Below are positions 14,348-27,103 of a stretch of DNA of 64,000 nucleotides, piece by piece. Under the pieces are notes generated by a model. The model saw only the letters and a program-made list of their open reading frames with translations, searched no databases and was not told where the DNA came from. The position numbers were made by a program, and so were the translations under genes. Within the stretch, counting starts at the first letter, position 1; the number at the start of each line of letters is the position of its first letter. The stretch covers positions 124,001 through 188,000 of the forward strand of contig WSUB01000045.1 of the NCBI GenBank assembly GCA_019633425.1. Reading direction: 5' to 3'. Source of the stretch: Tulasnella sp. 424. Lineage: Eukaryota > Basidiomycota > Agaricomycetes > Cantharellales > Tulasnellaceae.

Positions 14348-16043
14348 TCACTTCTTCTCGTCTTCAGTTGCTTCCTCGTTCGGCTTCGTCTGGGGTACTG
14401 AAAGTTCTCCAGTCTCGTAGTGAGGGGTGGGGTGGCTCGCTCCTGCCAGCTCGCCTACTTCCGCCGGCTTCTCAAGCCCTGGCGTTTCCGCCCCTGCCTT
14501 TGGAGCAGCAGAAGGCTCTGGCTTTGCGGATGCCGCAGCGGCCTCCTCTTCTTCTGGATTAGGTTCCTCCGCAGCGGCCGGCTTATCCTCTGATGCTGGT
14601 TCAGCTTGCTTGTCCTCGACCTTCATCTTCTCCTCCAGCATCTTGGCGATTCTCGCCACTTCATCTTCAAGGTGTGGGTTCTTTGGCAGCTTCCCTTCCT
14701 TGACCTCCTCCTTATCGCCTTTACCAATGACGCTGGGTTCCTCCGCTCCACGAGGGGTGTAACTGTTTTCAGTTTCTGCCCAAAGCCGTTCCAGCTCCTC
14801 TCTCCACCCGTCTCCGATCTCGTCGCATAACTGTCTTACTGCATCGTCGCAAGGCATCAGCAGGGCGACGTCATCCGCACGGGCTCCAATGTCTCCAACT
14901 CTGTCGAGGTTGATGAGAACACGTGGGCACTTAGCAGGCACCATGGATCGAAGAGCCGCAAATGGATAGACAGTGAGGGAGGTTCCCATAATGATAAGGA
15001 GGTCCGCATCCTCAAGGTTTCGGATCGCAGATTCGAAGGTGTCTGGGAGCTGGAGCAGGGTTAGAATTCCACACGCATTTCGGTCATCCCGAGTCTGGAC
15101 GTACTCCCTCTCCAAAGAAAACAATATCGGGCTTGACAACACCATCGCATCCCTCACTGACACAGTGAGGAACCTCTGCCTTTTTGACGTGCTGCATCAT
15201 TTCCTCGGACGGGTACTCCGTCTTACACTTGATACCTGCAATATGATCGAGTTGGGCGAGTCGACTCTTGCGAGCCTGCTGAAGACTCACATCGCTGCGT
15301 GGCAAACGAGCCGTGCGCCTCAAATATCTTCTCGACAGGAACACCGGCTCTCCTTTCCAAAGTATCAATGTTTTGGGTAAAACACGTTGCTAGTTTGCCC
15401 TTCTCCGCAAGTAAACGAATAAAGGCATGGGTCACCGTTGGTCGGTAGTAGCCAGGGTACAGCTCGGCGGCAAGTGTGTAAACTATGCAGAGAGGTTAGG
15501 GGAAGCAAATGAGTCAATTCGGGAGATTAAGCGTACATGGCTTAGGGTTCTGTGTGAAGTAGCGGATGTCGAATACGGCCTCAGGATAAGGCAGATGCAG
15601 CTTTGCAAGATTGGCCTAATCGACAATCGTTTGAGGATTGTCTCGTACATGTACGCATATATTAAAACTCACATAAAGACCTAAAGTTGTGGTGAGCTAA
15701 GTAGTTGCACTGCTGTGGTGCAGGGCGCTTACCGGTATCAGGAGACCTGAAGTCGGGAATTCCAGCCGAAGTGCTGATTCCTACATGAAAAGTTACAGAT
15801 ATTTTCAGTAAGAAGAGAACATGAGAGCTCACCAGCTCCAACCTGATTTCATGGAATGTCAATGATGCTGAAAGGGGCAGAAATGACAGATGATGTACTG
15901 ACCATGAGGAAGACATTATTGCACTCATCGGACTTCATAAACTTTGCAATTGAAGGAATATCCCGCCCTTCTAGTACTATGGGATCACCGGGCTTGACTC
16001 TTCCCAGTAGCTGACTGAGGCGGTCCATAATGAACTCGGACAT
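14348..16043 (-). CDS. HST2: HST2/SIRT2-type NAD-dependent protein deacetylase
   Basis: Class I sirtuin. Visible motifs: VGAGISTSAGIPDFRS (NAD binding), LYANLAKLHLPYPEAVF, FTQNIDTLERRAGV, catalytic His in EAHGSF, zinc Cys pairs CIKC and CVSEGC, VVKPDIVFFGE, IIMGTSL and the nucleotide-contacting VLINLD. After the catalytic core comes a long Glu/Ala/Pro/Lys-rich tail, probably disordered. The N-terminal gene structure is unusual: a 10-nt exon at 15833-15842 encodes V-G-A-G, a 48-nt exon follows, then an 8-nt exon at 15673-15680 encodes the end of T-G-L-Y. Every alternative join I tried breaks the motif or the frame. The start is MSEFIMDRL, only 115 bases from the divergent PPWD1 start. Confidence 0.92.
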
Positions 16044-16158
16044 GGTGGTGATGAGGGACAAGGGGGGTGGTGGTAAACTCTACTATCCCGCGCCGAATTC
16101 AGGCTGCCTCATTTCTCACCAACCACCACCGGCCGGGGAGAGACCACAACAAACGAAA

Positions 16159-18885
16159 ATGAGCGAGTCTCCACCACCAACGACATCTCTCGGAAAGCGC
16201 GAGCGTGATGGTGCCGATGATGAAGAAATGGGAAATGAAGGGCCAAACATGGAAGAATCGGACGATGATGTTGGACCCATGCCGATGCCTGCAGAGGGTG
16301 TCGTGAAGAAGAAGAGGAAAGGTAGGTAGCGCGGTTTGAGGCTCATAGCGTGTTGCTTACTTGGATTTTGCAGTACTTCCACACGAACGGCTTTTCCTGG
16401 ACCACCTCCCCTCAGCTGACCGCTACTCGAAGAGTTTCATGCATCGAGACGCGCTGAATTTTGTCACCGTGTCCAAGTACGTCTTCTCCGTAACGTGATC
16501 TAACTGCAACCAATTTTCTAATTGCATATTCTTCTCGCTATTAGAAAGGACTTCATTATCACCAGCTCAGTTGACGGCCACGTAAAGCTCTGGGCAAAGC
16601 AAGCAGAGGGAATTGAATTCGTAAAACACTACCGAGCCCACCTGTCACCCATTGTTACGGTATCTATCAGTGCCGATGGTGCTATGTTTGCAAGCATTGC
16701 GGAAGATGGAAGCTGCAAAGTCTTTGATGTTGTAAATTTCGGTTCGTCTCGTAGTTCACCAACAATCAGTCCGCTCGCTGACAAGCGTCTTAACGAAAGA
16801 TATGATAAACATGTTAAAATTCGACTATTCGCCAAAGGCTTGCTGTTGGGTCCACCTCCCCGGAGAAGCTTTATCTCTCTTGGCAGTGTAAGTAGCCTTC
16901 CGGAGCTTCGGAATACATCAACAATAACTGAAAGCAGACCGTAGGTCGGAGGCCAATAGCAGCACCATCCGGATCTACGATGGACGGGGCGATGGTAGAC
17001 CCATGGATACCATCGACAAGCTGCATCGTGCACCTGTGCACATTATCCAGGTTCGTTGACCTTTCTTAGAATTTGTGAACGGTTCTGGGCTGATGAATAC
17101 CGAAAAGTTTTCCCCTCGTTATAATTGCGTGGTGTCCGCTGATGAAGCCGGGTTTGTCGAATACTGGAAACCCGCAGAACCTTGGGACCCGCCAAAGAAT
17201 GTTCCCGGTATGTGGGAATTCAAGGCGTCAACGGATCTATATCATTTCAAGAAGGTAAATCCGGATCCACTTCCCACTCCTTGCCCTCAGCGTCGCCCTG
17301 AACACCCTTCTGCGTTATCTAGAACAAGCAAATCCCGACCTCCTTGACTCTCTCTCCCAACTCCTCGCATTTCGTGACCATCTCCCTTCCTTCCAGACAC
17401 ATAAACGTCTTCAACTTCCTTACCGGGAAGCTCACGCGCACTTATGACGAATCTCTTACGGCCATTCAGGAAATGCAGCAAGCCGGAACCGCGATCTACA
17501 AAGTTGATGACATGGAGTTCGGTCGTCGGCTTGCGGTCGAAAGAGAATTGGAAAAGGATGAGCGAGCATGGCGAACGATGAACGCCGTTTGGGACGAGAG
17601 CGGGAATTTCGTCATCTACCCAACTCTCCTTGGAATCAAAGGTAGTTTTTCCTGACAGCGAAACACGTCGTCTAGGTCGCTCATGTCCTTGCTATAGTGG
17701 TCAATGTCGTCACGAACCGGGTAGCAAGGCTCCTAGGGAAAGACGAGACTGGCCGATGGCTCAATCTTAGTTTGTATCAAGGTGCACCTGCGAAGAAAGG
17801 CTTCAGTACGATCGTGAGTCGGATCTTTGTGCTGAGGGTTGGTATCAATGTAGTCACTAGGCTAACGAGTTGTTAAGGCCATGGCAGCATCTACGAATCC
17901 ACTCCTGCAAAGCAAGGAGGTTCGCGACCCGACGTTGTTCTGCACGGCGTACAAACGGCCGCGATTCTACATGTTTACTCGAGGCGAACCAGAGTCAGTT
18001 CTAAACGTCTCGCTCGCTCTCACAAAAAGTGTACTAACACAGTTACTATTATTATTTGACAGGGATAACAAAGCAGCTGGTGACCGAGACGTCTTCAACG
18101 AGAAACCCACTCGCGAGGAACAGACCGTCGCGATCGCGAACGAGCCCAAAGCTCAAGCGGGGTTGCCCACGACAGCAACCATCCACACGACCATGGGCGA
18201 CATGTCATTCAAACTATTCCCTGAACACGCTCCCAAGGCTGTTGAGAACTTTGCTGGGCTGGCAAAGAGGGGTTATTACGACGGCGTCATTTTCCATCGT
18301 GTTATCAAGAAATTCGTGAGTACTTTTTCCCCAGTCAATCTTCACTCGATCGAGGAAATATCAGCTGCATCGATGGCCCGGCCCTTTACCTGACGGTGCT
18401 CCCCTTTTCTCTCCCTTCCGAATAGATGATCCAAACGGGCGATCCATTAGGCGATGGTACCGGGGGAGAGTCTGTATGGGGGCGAGAGTTCGAGGACGAG
18501 TTCACACCTGCCCTGAGGCACGATCGGTACGGCGCTTTCGCTTTTTCACCTGCCTTGCCGACGGATTCTTACCGGTTTCCTTTAATGAATTACACTTCTC
18601 GCTTCAGGCCCTACACGCTGTCAATGGTACGCCCACGGACCCCATACGTTATATTGAAACAGCTTATCTGACTTCTTGGCTTCCCAGGCTAACGCGGGGC
18701 CGAATACCAATGGTTCTCAATTCTTCATCACGACGACAGTCACTCCATGGTTGGACAACAAGCATACCATCTTTGGTCGTGCGATAACAGGGTTGGAAGT
18801 CGTACACGCCATCGAGAACGTTCGAGTCAGCAAAGTGGACAAACCGTTTGATGATATCAAGATCGTCAACGTTGATGTAGCGTAG
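16159..18885 (+). CDS. PPWD1: PPWD1-type WD40-repeat cyclophilin
   Basis: Nuclear peptidyl-prolyl isomerase associated with spliceosomes. An acidic, Lys-rich leader ([18 protein letters not shown] to KKKRKG) precedes a WD40 region containing [53 protein letters not shown] and [18 protein letters not shown]-terminal cyclophilin domain starts about [20 protein letters not shown], with [18 protein letters not shown] and NGSQFFITT. The usual Arg of FHRV and the Q-F-F-I-T active-site residues are present. About ten introns can be joined. The start lies 115 bases from the oppositely oriented sirtuin, so the two must share a promoter. Confidence 0.93.
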
Positions 18886-19627
18886 CCATGACGTCGGATG
18901 GGAAACAAAACAGATCGTCGGCTATTGCTCGGCTCACGAACCCCAAATACATCATACGCGAAAACACATGCCCATGGATTCTGATGCTCCAAAAATGTGT
19001 ATATGGAATTCGAAAATTGCCAAGACATAGAAGGAATAATCTGGGCATACTACAGACAGAGATGGAGAACTGTCCAGATGTATCGAGGCAAGCAAGCCGA
19101 TGAGCGAACGAGCTGACGAATCTATGATGAATATAATGAAACGAGTCACAACGAGAAAAGACTATCGAAAAAAGGAAACATGTGAGAGGGAGACAAAAGG
19201 CCGGGAAAGTAAAGAAAGGTCTTCGAAAATGGTGGTAGAAACATATAAAGACGGGAAAGGAGTAAACTAATGGAAACAACTGAGGGCAAAGGAAAGGAAA
19301 AAAGAAAGGGGAAAAAAAGATGCTTATGGTAATGATATATGCAGGTTTTTTTGTGTAGTTTGTTGAATGAACAAGGGAGGTAAGAAGGGGGGTACTAATA
19401 CGATCAGCATGACTGCCAGGCAAGGGAATGACGGGCGGCCAGCTCAGAGAAAGGGGCGAAGATGGGATGAGGGTGTAGATAGAACGGATGAACAAGGATG
19501 AGAGCGGACAAGGGTGTGCTACGAAGAAAGGTGATCGAGGAGGGCGGCTATGATGAAAGGTACAACAACTTTACAACTCCACCACATTGCTACAATAACC
19601 CAGCTCGTGCTGGGAAGCCTGCCTGTG
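18886..19627. other. Convergent intergenic region
   Basis: The 3' flanks of PPWD1 and the Ser-rich gene meet here. The sequence is purine-rich on the plus strand (many AAAG and GGGA runs). No coding sequence or RNA gene is evident. Confidence 0.4.
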
Positions 19628-22408
19628 TTAGGAACCCTGCCCCGGCGCCCAACGCTTCCAAAAAAAGGCGCCCCGCCCCATCCCTTGCTCTCGAGTGCGG
19701 CCGGGAAAGGACGAGGCGCCGTTGGAAGAGGAAGAAGGCAGGCTGATCCTCATGTGCTCTACGATATCCTCATCCATGCCAGCAGTGCTTCCTCTTCGAA
19801 GCGACAAGGGCATACGAGAGGGAGATCCTCCAGGTGGTCCTGATTCCTGAGAAGGCGAACGTTGTTTCAGGATGTGGAAGCCTGAAGCAGACGATGTAGC
19901 GGACTTGGGAGGAGTCGTCTTCTCCGCATCAGACGGGTTTGCAGACGCCGACGCAAGAACCGGAGTCATAGGGAACCCGAAGTAATCCTTTTTGGGAGAC
20001 ATCGCGTAATGATTATTCGTCGCAGCCGTCGCAGCCGTCGTCGCCTGCTCAACCCCACTAGGACCTCGCCTCTTCTGTACGCGCTGAGGAGTCGGAGTAA
20101 CCAGATCATCCTCGATCCCAAAATGCCTTCTCGCAGCAGCCCTGCCCTCGGACGAATCCGAGTCCGAGCCTGAAGACGAGTTTCGATGACCACCGCCACA
20201 CTGATGCGCCTGCGGCGGGGAATGACTGCGAGATCGAGGGAGCGTAGCGGAAGTGTTGCTGAGCCAGGAAGCGATGGGAGAAGGCGACGGCGAACTTGCT
20301 TTGTTAGGCGAAAACGGATACGAAGGCGAGAAGGAGACAGAGTTTTGCGGGTAGAACGAAGTCGGGGTTGGGGTCTCGGGAGGATATTGTTGCTGGTAAG
20401 GATAAGGCGAACGATGATTCTCGGCCTCGTCCTCCTCGTCACTACCGTCATGAAGGTCTAGATGCATGTCATCCAACCGCCTCGAGACTTCATCCAGAGG
20501 GGAACCTCCGTCCTCCGACATGGGACTAGGCACTGACGAAGTATCCGTACAACTGGAACCCGACGTCATCTCCCCTTCGGGCGTAGTCGACGTAGTGGAC
20601 TCCGCAGTGGATTCCGCACCAGGTGACACTGCCGCACTGCTCCCACTGCCTCCGCTCCCACTCCCACTGCCGCCTACATCGTGTTGCAAATGACTCTCGG
20701 CCCTCGGACTCGTCTTGTTCGCACCCAGCGCCAGAGCGATGCTCCTCGGCGACTTCTCCTGGGCCAAGACGGGCGTCTCGGGGCCACCATCTCTACCCCG
20801 ATGTACTACGTCCACGTCGGCCCAAGTCTTTTTCTTGGGCACGTTGATGACCAAGGTCTCTCCGTCGAAGCGGGCAGAGGCACGGGATGGGTCGGCATCA
20901 GGACCGAACTGAACGCAGCGCTCAAAGTGGGATCCCGTGAGGCGCTCAGGTGGAGTGTTTGGACGGTGCTGTGGGTCCTCTGCCTCTTGCGGCAATGTTG
21001 AATAAGTCGAGGGTGTGGAGCTCGATAGCTCTTGTCCAGTAAGAGTTGGGGATCGGAAAGCCGTGGAAGACTTTGGAACTTCGTCGTCGAACTTGTCTGC
21101 TGTAATCAACAAAGACCTATCCCTCCTCGAAGCGATGCACAAATGGTTGAGATTGAAGCCCGGAAGCCTTTGTGTCCGTGCGAGTTGTGCGTGTTGTGCC
21201 AAGGCGATGAGTGATGATGAAATTGAACCGGCGCCAAATAGAAGTTGAGATCGGCAATGATGTCATAAGGGATCGGGGAGAAACAAAACAATTTCGTTCG
21301 TCAGCAAAAATTCGAACAACGTGGGGATGAACGTAGAAGAATGATGAGGAAAATAAATTAAGCGCTAGCGATCGGAGAAGCAGACTCACTTGATATGCAA
21401 AGAATACTTGTCGAGTTCGTTGACGACGGTGACAGCTTGGATCACGCTCCTGTCGGATCCGACTGAGTCGCCGTCGTTGTCTGCGGCATAGCCCAGGTCG
21501 CTGGAGGGACTTATGCGGGAAGAGGACTCTGGAGAAGCTACGGAAGATGGAGCTGGAGAGGAGATGCCGTGTGGTGGGACCGAATGCTCTGGTGGCCGGG
21601 ATGTTGTAAACAAATCCTGGGTGACAGGTGCTCCTTCTGGAATGGTCTGGTACAAAATGCCATTTGCCGTCGCACGCCTCCGCTGCTGCTCTCCGAATAG
21701 TAAAGGGGAAGACGGAAGAGAATCGGGTGTAGGGGAGGTCACGGGAGCAGAGTAAGGACGTTTTGGAATGAACGGATGGTGGATTGCTGGACCAATTGGT
21801 GCTGTAACCTTGACGGAATAGACAGAAGAGGATGTTGATGCGTTTGAGGATGTTCTGTTCATGTCGTAAGAGGAGGGAGAGGTGGAGGTGGCGGATGATG
21901 CGGACGCAGCTGATGACGAGGGGCTGAGTGCTTGACTCTGGGGATTCGTCGGGGCAACGGAAGACCAGTAATTGGCTTGCGTTGTCGACGTTGGCCCATC
22001 GCGCGAAGGAGGAGGGGAGAATGTGGATGGAGGTTTGCGAGAGACTGGCCAGCCGCGGAAGGTGAACTGGGAGAGCTTGGTGGGTGAGGAGGAGGGCGGT
22101 GCTGCTGGTTTGAGGTCTGCATCGTCATTTAGACTGACGACTTCTGCCTCGGCCGTGGTTGTTGTTGATGACGATGACGATGAGGAAGAGGACGAGGAGG
22201 ACGAGACGTTCATGGCTCTGGCAGTGAGAGAGGCCTTTTTGAGAGTAGAAGGCTGGCGCGGTGGAGACGCAGAAGGGTCCAGCCTTGGTGGTAGAGTGTC
22301 GGCGGGCGGAGGCTTTGGCTTTCTGAGCGTGTTGGGAGGAGTGGAAGACGTTGAAGAGGAAGGTGTTGATGTCGCATCGAGCGTTGGATTGATCTTCTTT
22401 AGTCGCAT
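19628..22408 (-). CDS. Ser/Pro-rich low-complexity protein, unknown function
   Basis: Two long open exons are joined by one or more introns between about 21390 and 21100. Exon 1 (22408-21390) starts MRLKKINPTLDATS, contains a Ser run of about 13 residues followed by Thr, and ends ELDKYSLHI at a GTGAGT donor. Exon 2 is open to the stop at 19628 and includes FDGETLVINVPKKKTWADVD, an acidic block, many SP/TP sites and a basic end. The exact acceptor is uncertain; AAAG|G before LPGFNLNHL is one in-frame choice. I recognise no domain. The composition suggests a disordered, phosphorylated regulatory protein. That these exons form one gene is inferred from their order, spacing and similar composition. 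Confidence 0.55.
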
Positions 22409-22793
22409 GGTGGGCGAGAGAAGGAAGGGGGGGTGGGTGAGTGTGGTGAGTGAGGGGGGAATTGGGGCAAGGAGAGAGAAACAAGAGCAAATGGCTGGGT
22501 CTCCTCATAAGCAGAAATACAAGCCCTGACGACTTCACTCTCTGCCTCTGACCGCATTTTCCACTCCACGCTACATACATAAAAGAGGCACCCGACCGTC
22601 GACTTATTGCAATCACTTCCCCTCCCGTTGCATTCATTACATCGCAGGCCAGGAGGTTAACTCATTCAGAGGGGTACAGCAACCAGCCAGAAGATCCCGC
22701 CCGCCGGCACCACCCAGGAATACACACTTTGTCCCTTATGATCTCATCTTCCCGCCGTTTGCCATGCACTGACTTTCCACCACCACTCCCCCC
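22409..22793. other. Divergent promoter region
   Basis: Shared upstream region of the Ser-rich gene and PPE1. It is C/T-rich and holds no separate gene that I can support. Confidence 0.4.
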
Positions 22794-24826
22794 ATGTCTG
22801 ACCTCGCACGTTCAGCACTCCAAGCACGTATAGCTAAACTCCCCAATCTACCTCCAATTCCACCTCCGTCAACAAAGGCTCCATGGGCGACGGATGGAGA
22901 AGAAGAAGAGGGTGAAGAGGAGGATGAAGTCGACGGCCTCGGCGACCTGTACGCGAATACTCATTTCCCCCTAATCAAACGTAAAATATTCTAACTTCTA
23001 GTCATTGTTGTTTTCTTTGCATGCTTCCGGAATGACGGATGTGTGCGTGTGGGCTATAACGAATTCCTTCTTGGTGCATTGAATTGTCACCCCGTTACTC
23101 CACCCCGCCCAAATTCGAACCCTCTTTTTGTTTTCACTCTCCTCTCTTTTCCACGGGGTTCACCCGAAAAACCTAATTACCATCCTTTCTAGGCCGTCGT
23201 CGGCATCGGCACCAGCCTCCAAGACACCCGCGGCTGCCGCCCCTCGTCGCCGACCTCCTCCCTCGCAACGCACCGCCGACCGTCTTGCGGCATACACCCC
23301 TATTTCCGCTTCGTCCCACTTCGCACAAGCCCTCTCAGTCGCTGTACCCGCTTCCGGCCTCGACCATAGGGTGTACTACACTCCACCCGTCCCCGGAGCG
23401 GCAACGGCGACTCCAGATTCGTCAACGGTCATCGTATGTCATCACGGTGCGGGCTATACGGGCCTGTCTTTCGCGTGTTTGGCGCAAGAAATCACTTCCA
23501 TCACCAAGGGTGAATTGGGGATCTTGTCACTCGACGCTCGAAGTCATGGTTAGTTTCCCGACTCCTCCTTTTTCGAAGAGTTTAGGGAACCCACCCTCAA
23601 ACGTTGTTGTCACTTTCCCTCGGCCCGGATTTACGTTCTTTGTTTCCAGGAAAGACTAAGCCGATCCAGGACGACGCCCCTCCAGAAACAGGGGACCAAG
23701 CGGGCTCGACGTCATCCAGTGCCGATCACATAGCACCTTTGCCGTCCACTTCTGACGCCACCGGGGATACTAATCCTGGTACAAGCCCAGTAGATCTATC
23801 CATCGAACGACTCACCGAAGACTTTGTCCAACTCATTAAGAAAGTGTATCCTGACCCGGCGGAAGCCCCATCGCTCCTCGTACGTCGCGTGGCCCTCTTT
23901 GTCTCCACAACTCTTTGACAAGGCTAACCTTAACAATCGTGCCTGTGTCGCCTCGATCCTTCGGCCTTTGCTAGTTGCTTGGACACAGCATGGGGGGAAC
24001 CGTCCTCGTCCGCGCCTGTCCCGTCCTGCAAGCCGCTAAATACCGCGTTTCAGGCGTCATCGTCCTTGACGTCGTTGAAGGTACATATTTGTCACTTATA
24101 ATCATAGTTTAACAACCACAGGCCTTACTAATCCATTTGTGGCTTTTGGGGTTGCCAAGGCTCCGCTTTGGAAGCCATGCCGCTGATGCACGGTTTACTC
24201 GCTTCGAGACCTGCAGGGTTTGACTCGCTTGAAGAAGCGATCGAGTGGCAGTGAGTAGGCCCCTTTTCATTCCATCCTATTCCAGCTCCACAGTTTTCTA
24301 GACGGTCCCTAATTCGTGTTTTTTTTCGCGTCTAACTCTCGTCGTCTACCTTCCAGTCTGAGCAACCGAACGATTCGAAATCCAACATCTGCACGCGTCT
24401 CCGTGCCTTCCATGTTCGTTGAATCTACCGACTACAGGTCGGAGCACAAATACGTTTGGAGAGCACCTCTGCAATTGACCGCCCCGTATTGGACAGGTGC
24501 GCGTTTCCGCTTTCGTCATACCCGTCGTCAATCCCCCTCACACCGTACCTTTTTACGTGCGTACAGGCTGGTTCACGGGGCTTTCCGCATCGTTCCTCGC
24601 CGTCCGTGCAGCCCGCCTCCTCATCCTGGCAGGGACGGACCGACTTGACAAAACCCTCATGATCGGCCAAATGCAAGGTAAATTCCAACAGGAAGTCCTC
24701 GCAGATGTAGGTCACATGTTGCATGAAGACGGTCCTGAGAAGATCGCGACAATTTTGGTCGAGTTTTGGAAGAGGAATGAGAGGTTACCTATTGGGTTTA
24801 AAGTCAAGAAAGTCGGGGATAGTTGA
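22794..24826 (+). CDS. PPE1: Protein phosphatase methylesterase 1 (PP2A demethylation)
   Basis: Alpha/beta hydrolase that removes the methyl ester from the C-terminal Leu of the PP2A catalytic subunit. Visible: an N-terminal leader MSDLARSALQARIAKLP with an acidic stretch, the substrate segment FAQALSVAVPASGLDHRVYY, oxyanion loop CHHGAGYTGLSFA, LSLDARSHGKT, the nucleophile elbow GHSMGGTVLVRA, VIVLDVVEGSALEAMPLM, and the C-terminal catalytic His in DVGHMLHEDGPEKIA. The conserved EYRSEH-type loop is present as DYRSEHKYVWR. Six or more introns interrupt it. A 13-base poly-C tract at 24848-24860 lies just after the stop. Confidence 0.92.
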
Positions 24827-25306
24827 AAACCCTGCCCCGGCACTACTCCCCCCCCCCCCCGTTGATGTTGAGGATATTAAAAGCGTTACAACTGGTTATA
24901 TTTGACGATACTTAGAGTATTTCATTTGAAACCGCTCTCAATCTGTTCTTCGGATAACCGGTCGAATTTTCTTTGGTTGCCGGTTCTGGATCTGAAATTC
25001 AATAAGGTAGATTGTTTTCCATTGACGGGACAAATCGTGAAGTCCGAGCATCGGGTGGTCAAGGCATCTATAACACAATCTATAGTAGTGGCAAGAGGGA
25101 TGGACCACGAGTACCAATGCGGAATTATTTCTAAAATATAACAGCCCCGATCCCGACCCGACCGGCCAAAGCACGGGCAGGGGCGGCGGGCGTCCGGGTC
25201 ACCCTAAATAAACCACCGGTTAGGAGGCGAGGATAACAACGTAGGAAAGACAATAAGTACGAACCTCAGAGTCTAGAATCCCAAGTAAAGGAAAACAACA
25301 AATATA
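24827..25306. other. Convergent intergenic region with poly-C tract
   Basis: Contains the poly-C tract at 24848-24860 and the 3' UTRs of PPE1 and the DUF4419 gene. No other feature is seen. Confidence 0.4.
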
Positions 25307-27103
25307 TCACGTCCTCTCCGGAGGCTCGAGGTACGGTCCTCCGCTAGGACTGCCCCCGACGAACTTCTCACTCAACTTCCTCGTGTGGGAGACTAGCCTC
25401 TTCCACCGACTCCCGGTCTGACCTTGGGTCGCAGCAGGAAAAGAAACCGACGACGATGCCGCCGATGCCTTTTCGTCCTCGGCACCCGATTTCGAACGTA
25501 ACATCACATCCCTCACCGCTTTTTTCATCTTCTCCTTCGCCACCGCACCTCCACCACTGCCACTACTAGTGCCACCGGGAGTCTCGCTGTTCACTCCGGG
25601 CACGTACATGATCCAAGCCGAGCAAGGCTGGAGAGTGTCCCCTTTCACGCCTAACCACGTTTTGCCCATGTGGCCCGCGAGGATCCGCGTAGGCACCGTC
25701 CGCCCGTTGTCCGTCAACGTGAGCGACAGCGAGCACAAGGCGCTGGGGAGGCGAGAGGGTGAGAGGGTGGGGAATTTGAGGCCCTCGCTGATGTAATGTG
25801 GGCCTGAGGACGAGGATGGCTCGGACGTTGTTGACGGGTCGGTGGGCAAGCTGAGCGAGTCGTGTTGAGCTTGCTCCGGAATCGGCTTGGGTCGTGCCGG
25901 TTGGCCAGAGAGGCCAGGTGTCCCAGGAGGGCTCATCGTTGCCGTTGGACCCCACCTCCCAAACGCCGTAAACCACCCTCCAATCAACCCCGCGCCGTCC
26001 GGTCCAGCGCCTCGTTGGAACTTGACGATGTTTTCCCAGAACTCCTTGTCGTCTCCACCTCGCCATTCAGACGTGGAAGACGTTCCGGTGGCTTGACTTG
26101 CGGCGGTGACGAATTTGCTGAAGATTAAGCAAAGAGTTTGGCCCCAGTGGCGCGCTTCGTTGCCGAATTTACCCTCTGCGATGGGTTTGATTCGGTTGAG
26201 GATGTTTTCCCAGTCTAACTGGGTGCCGAGGAGGGTGATGGAGGGGATACCGCACATGAGCGCGACGGAAATGTCGAATAACCTGCGTGTTCAAACGGAT
26301 TACCCGCGTCCTGATCAGTCTTCAACGCTCTGGGTATGATGGGCGAATGAGATACCGACGTGTCTACGCTTGCCAACATCATAACAGCGCAAATGATTTT
26401 GTCTTCGATTCCTGTCGTTGAGAACGTTGGAAGGATGAAGTCACGATACGTGGGGTCGGCTATCTGTGCTCAAAAATGGGGGCTGACATTTAGCATTCCC
26501 GCTTATTTCAGGTTACTAGAGAGCTCACCTGAGCTTGCAAGTCCCGCGTCATTTGGTTAACCACAACTGCAATGTTGACGGTATCTGCCGACCCGATAAA
26601 GCTTATCGGGATTTCCTTCTTGTTACTTCCTTCTGGGTAATTTGGAAGGAAATAGGCTCGAGCTGCGTCCGGATGGGTATGAAAGCTAAACGTGCCGGGA
26701 ATAGACTATAAGTGTGGGGCTCGGCGAGTGATGAAACGATTATGTTGGTGCTTACTAGTAATTCAGCTGGGCAAGGACAGCTATCCAGAGGTCATCTGGT
26801 CTGGCGTTCCAGGTTATATGAACACGTCAGGTTGGACTCCGAGAGTGGAAGAAGGAACGCCGACCTCAGAACAACATGATGGTGTCCGGCATAGGCATCC
26901 AGGATCGTCCGCAGGAAGCCATTCCGGTGCGGTGTCAAGTACTCCAAGTCGGATTCGGGCACGCTTTCCTGTACAATTCCATTTTCCGTGCAAGAATACT
27001 CGCGGCCTAAGCCGTTGAGCAGCTGTTGAGGGGAGCTTGGAGCGGGACCCGGCGGTGTATATGGATTCGAAGGATGGGATGCAATCTGGATTGTGATTGT
27101 CAT
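25307..27103 (-). CDS. DUF4419 family protein
   Basis: Several hallmark blocks of the DUF4419 family are visible: NGFLRTILDAYAGHHHVVLR followed across an intron by PDDLWIAVLAQLNYY; FSFHTHPDAARAYF; SADTVNIAVVVNQMTRDLQ; TFSTTGIEDKIICAVMMLAS; GIPSITLLGTQLDWENILNRI; and IGGWFTAFGRWG. The C-terminal third, beyond about residue 350, is Ser/Gly/Pro-rich and ends in a basic stretch. It carries no further motif. DUF4419 proteins are common and often multicopy in fungi, but I know of no assigned biochemical role. The start is the ATG opening MTITIQIASHPSN, and the gene is divergent from secreted-protein gene A. Confidence 0.82.
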
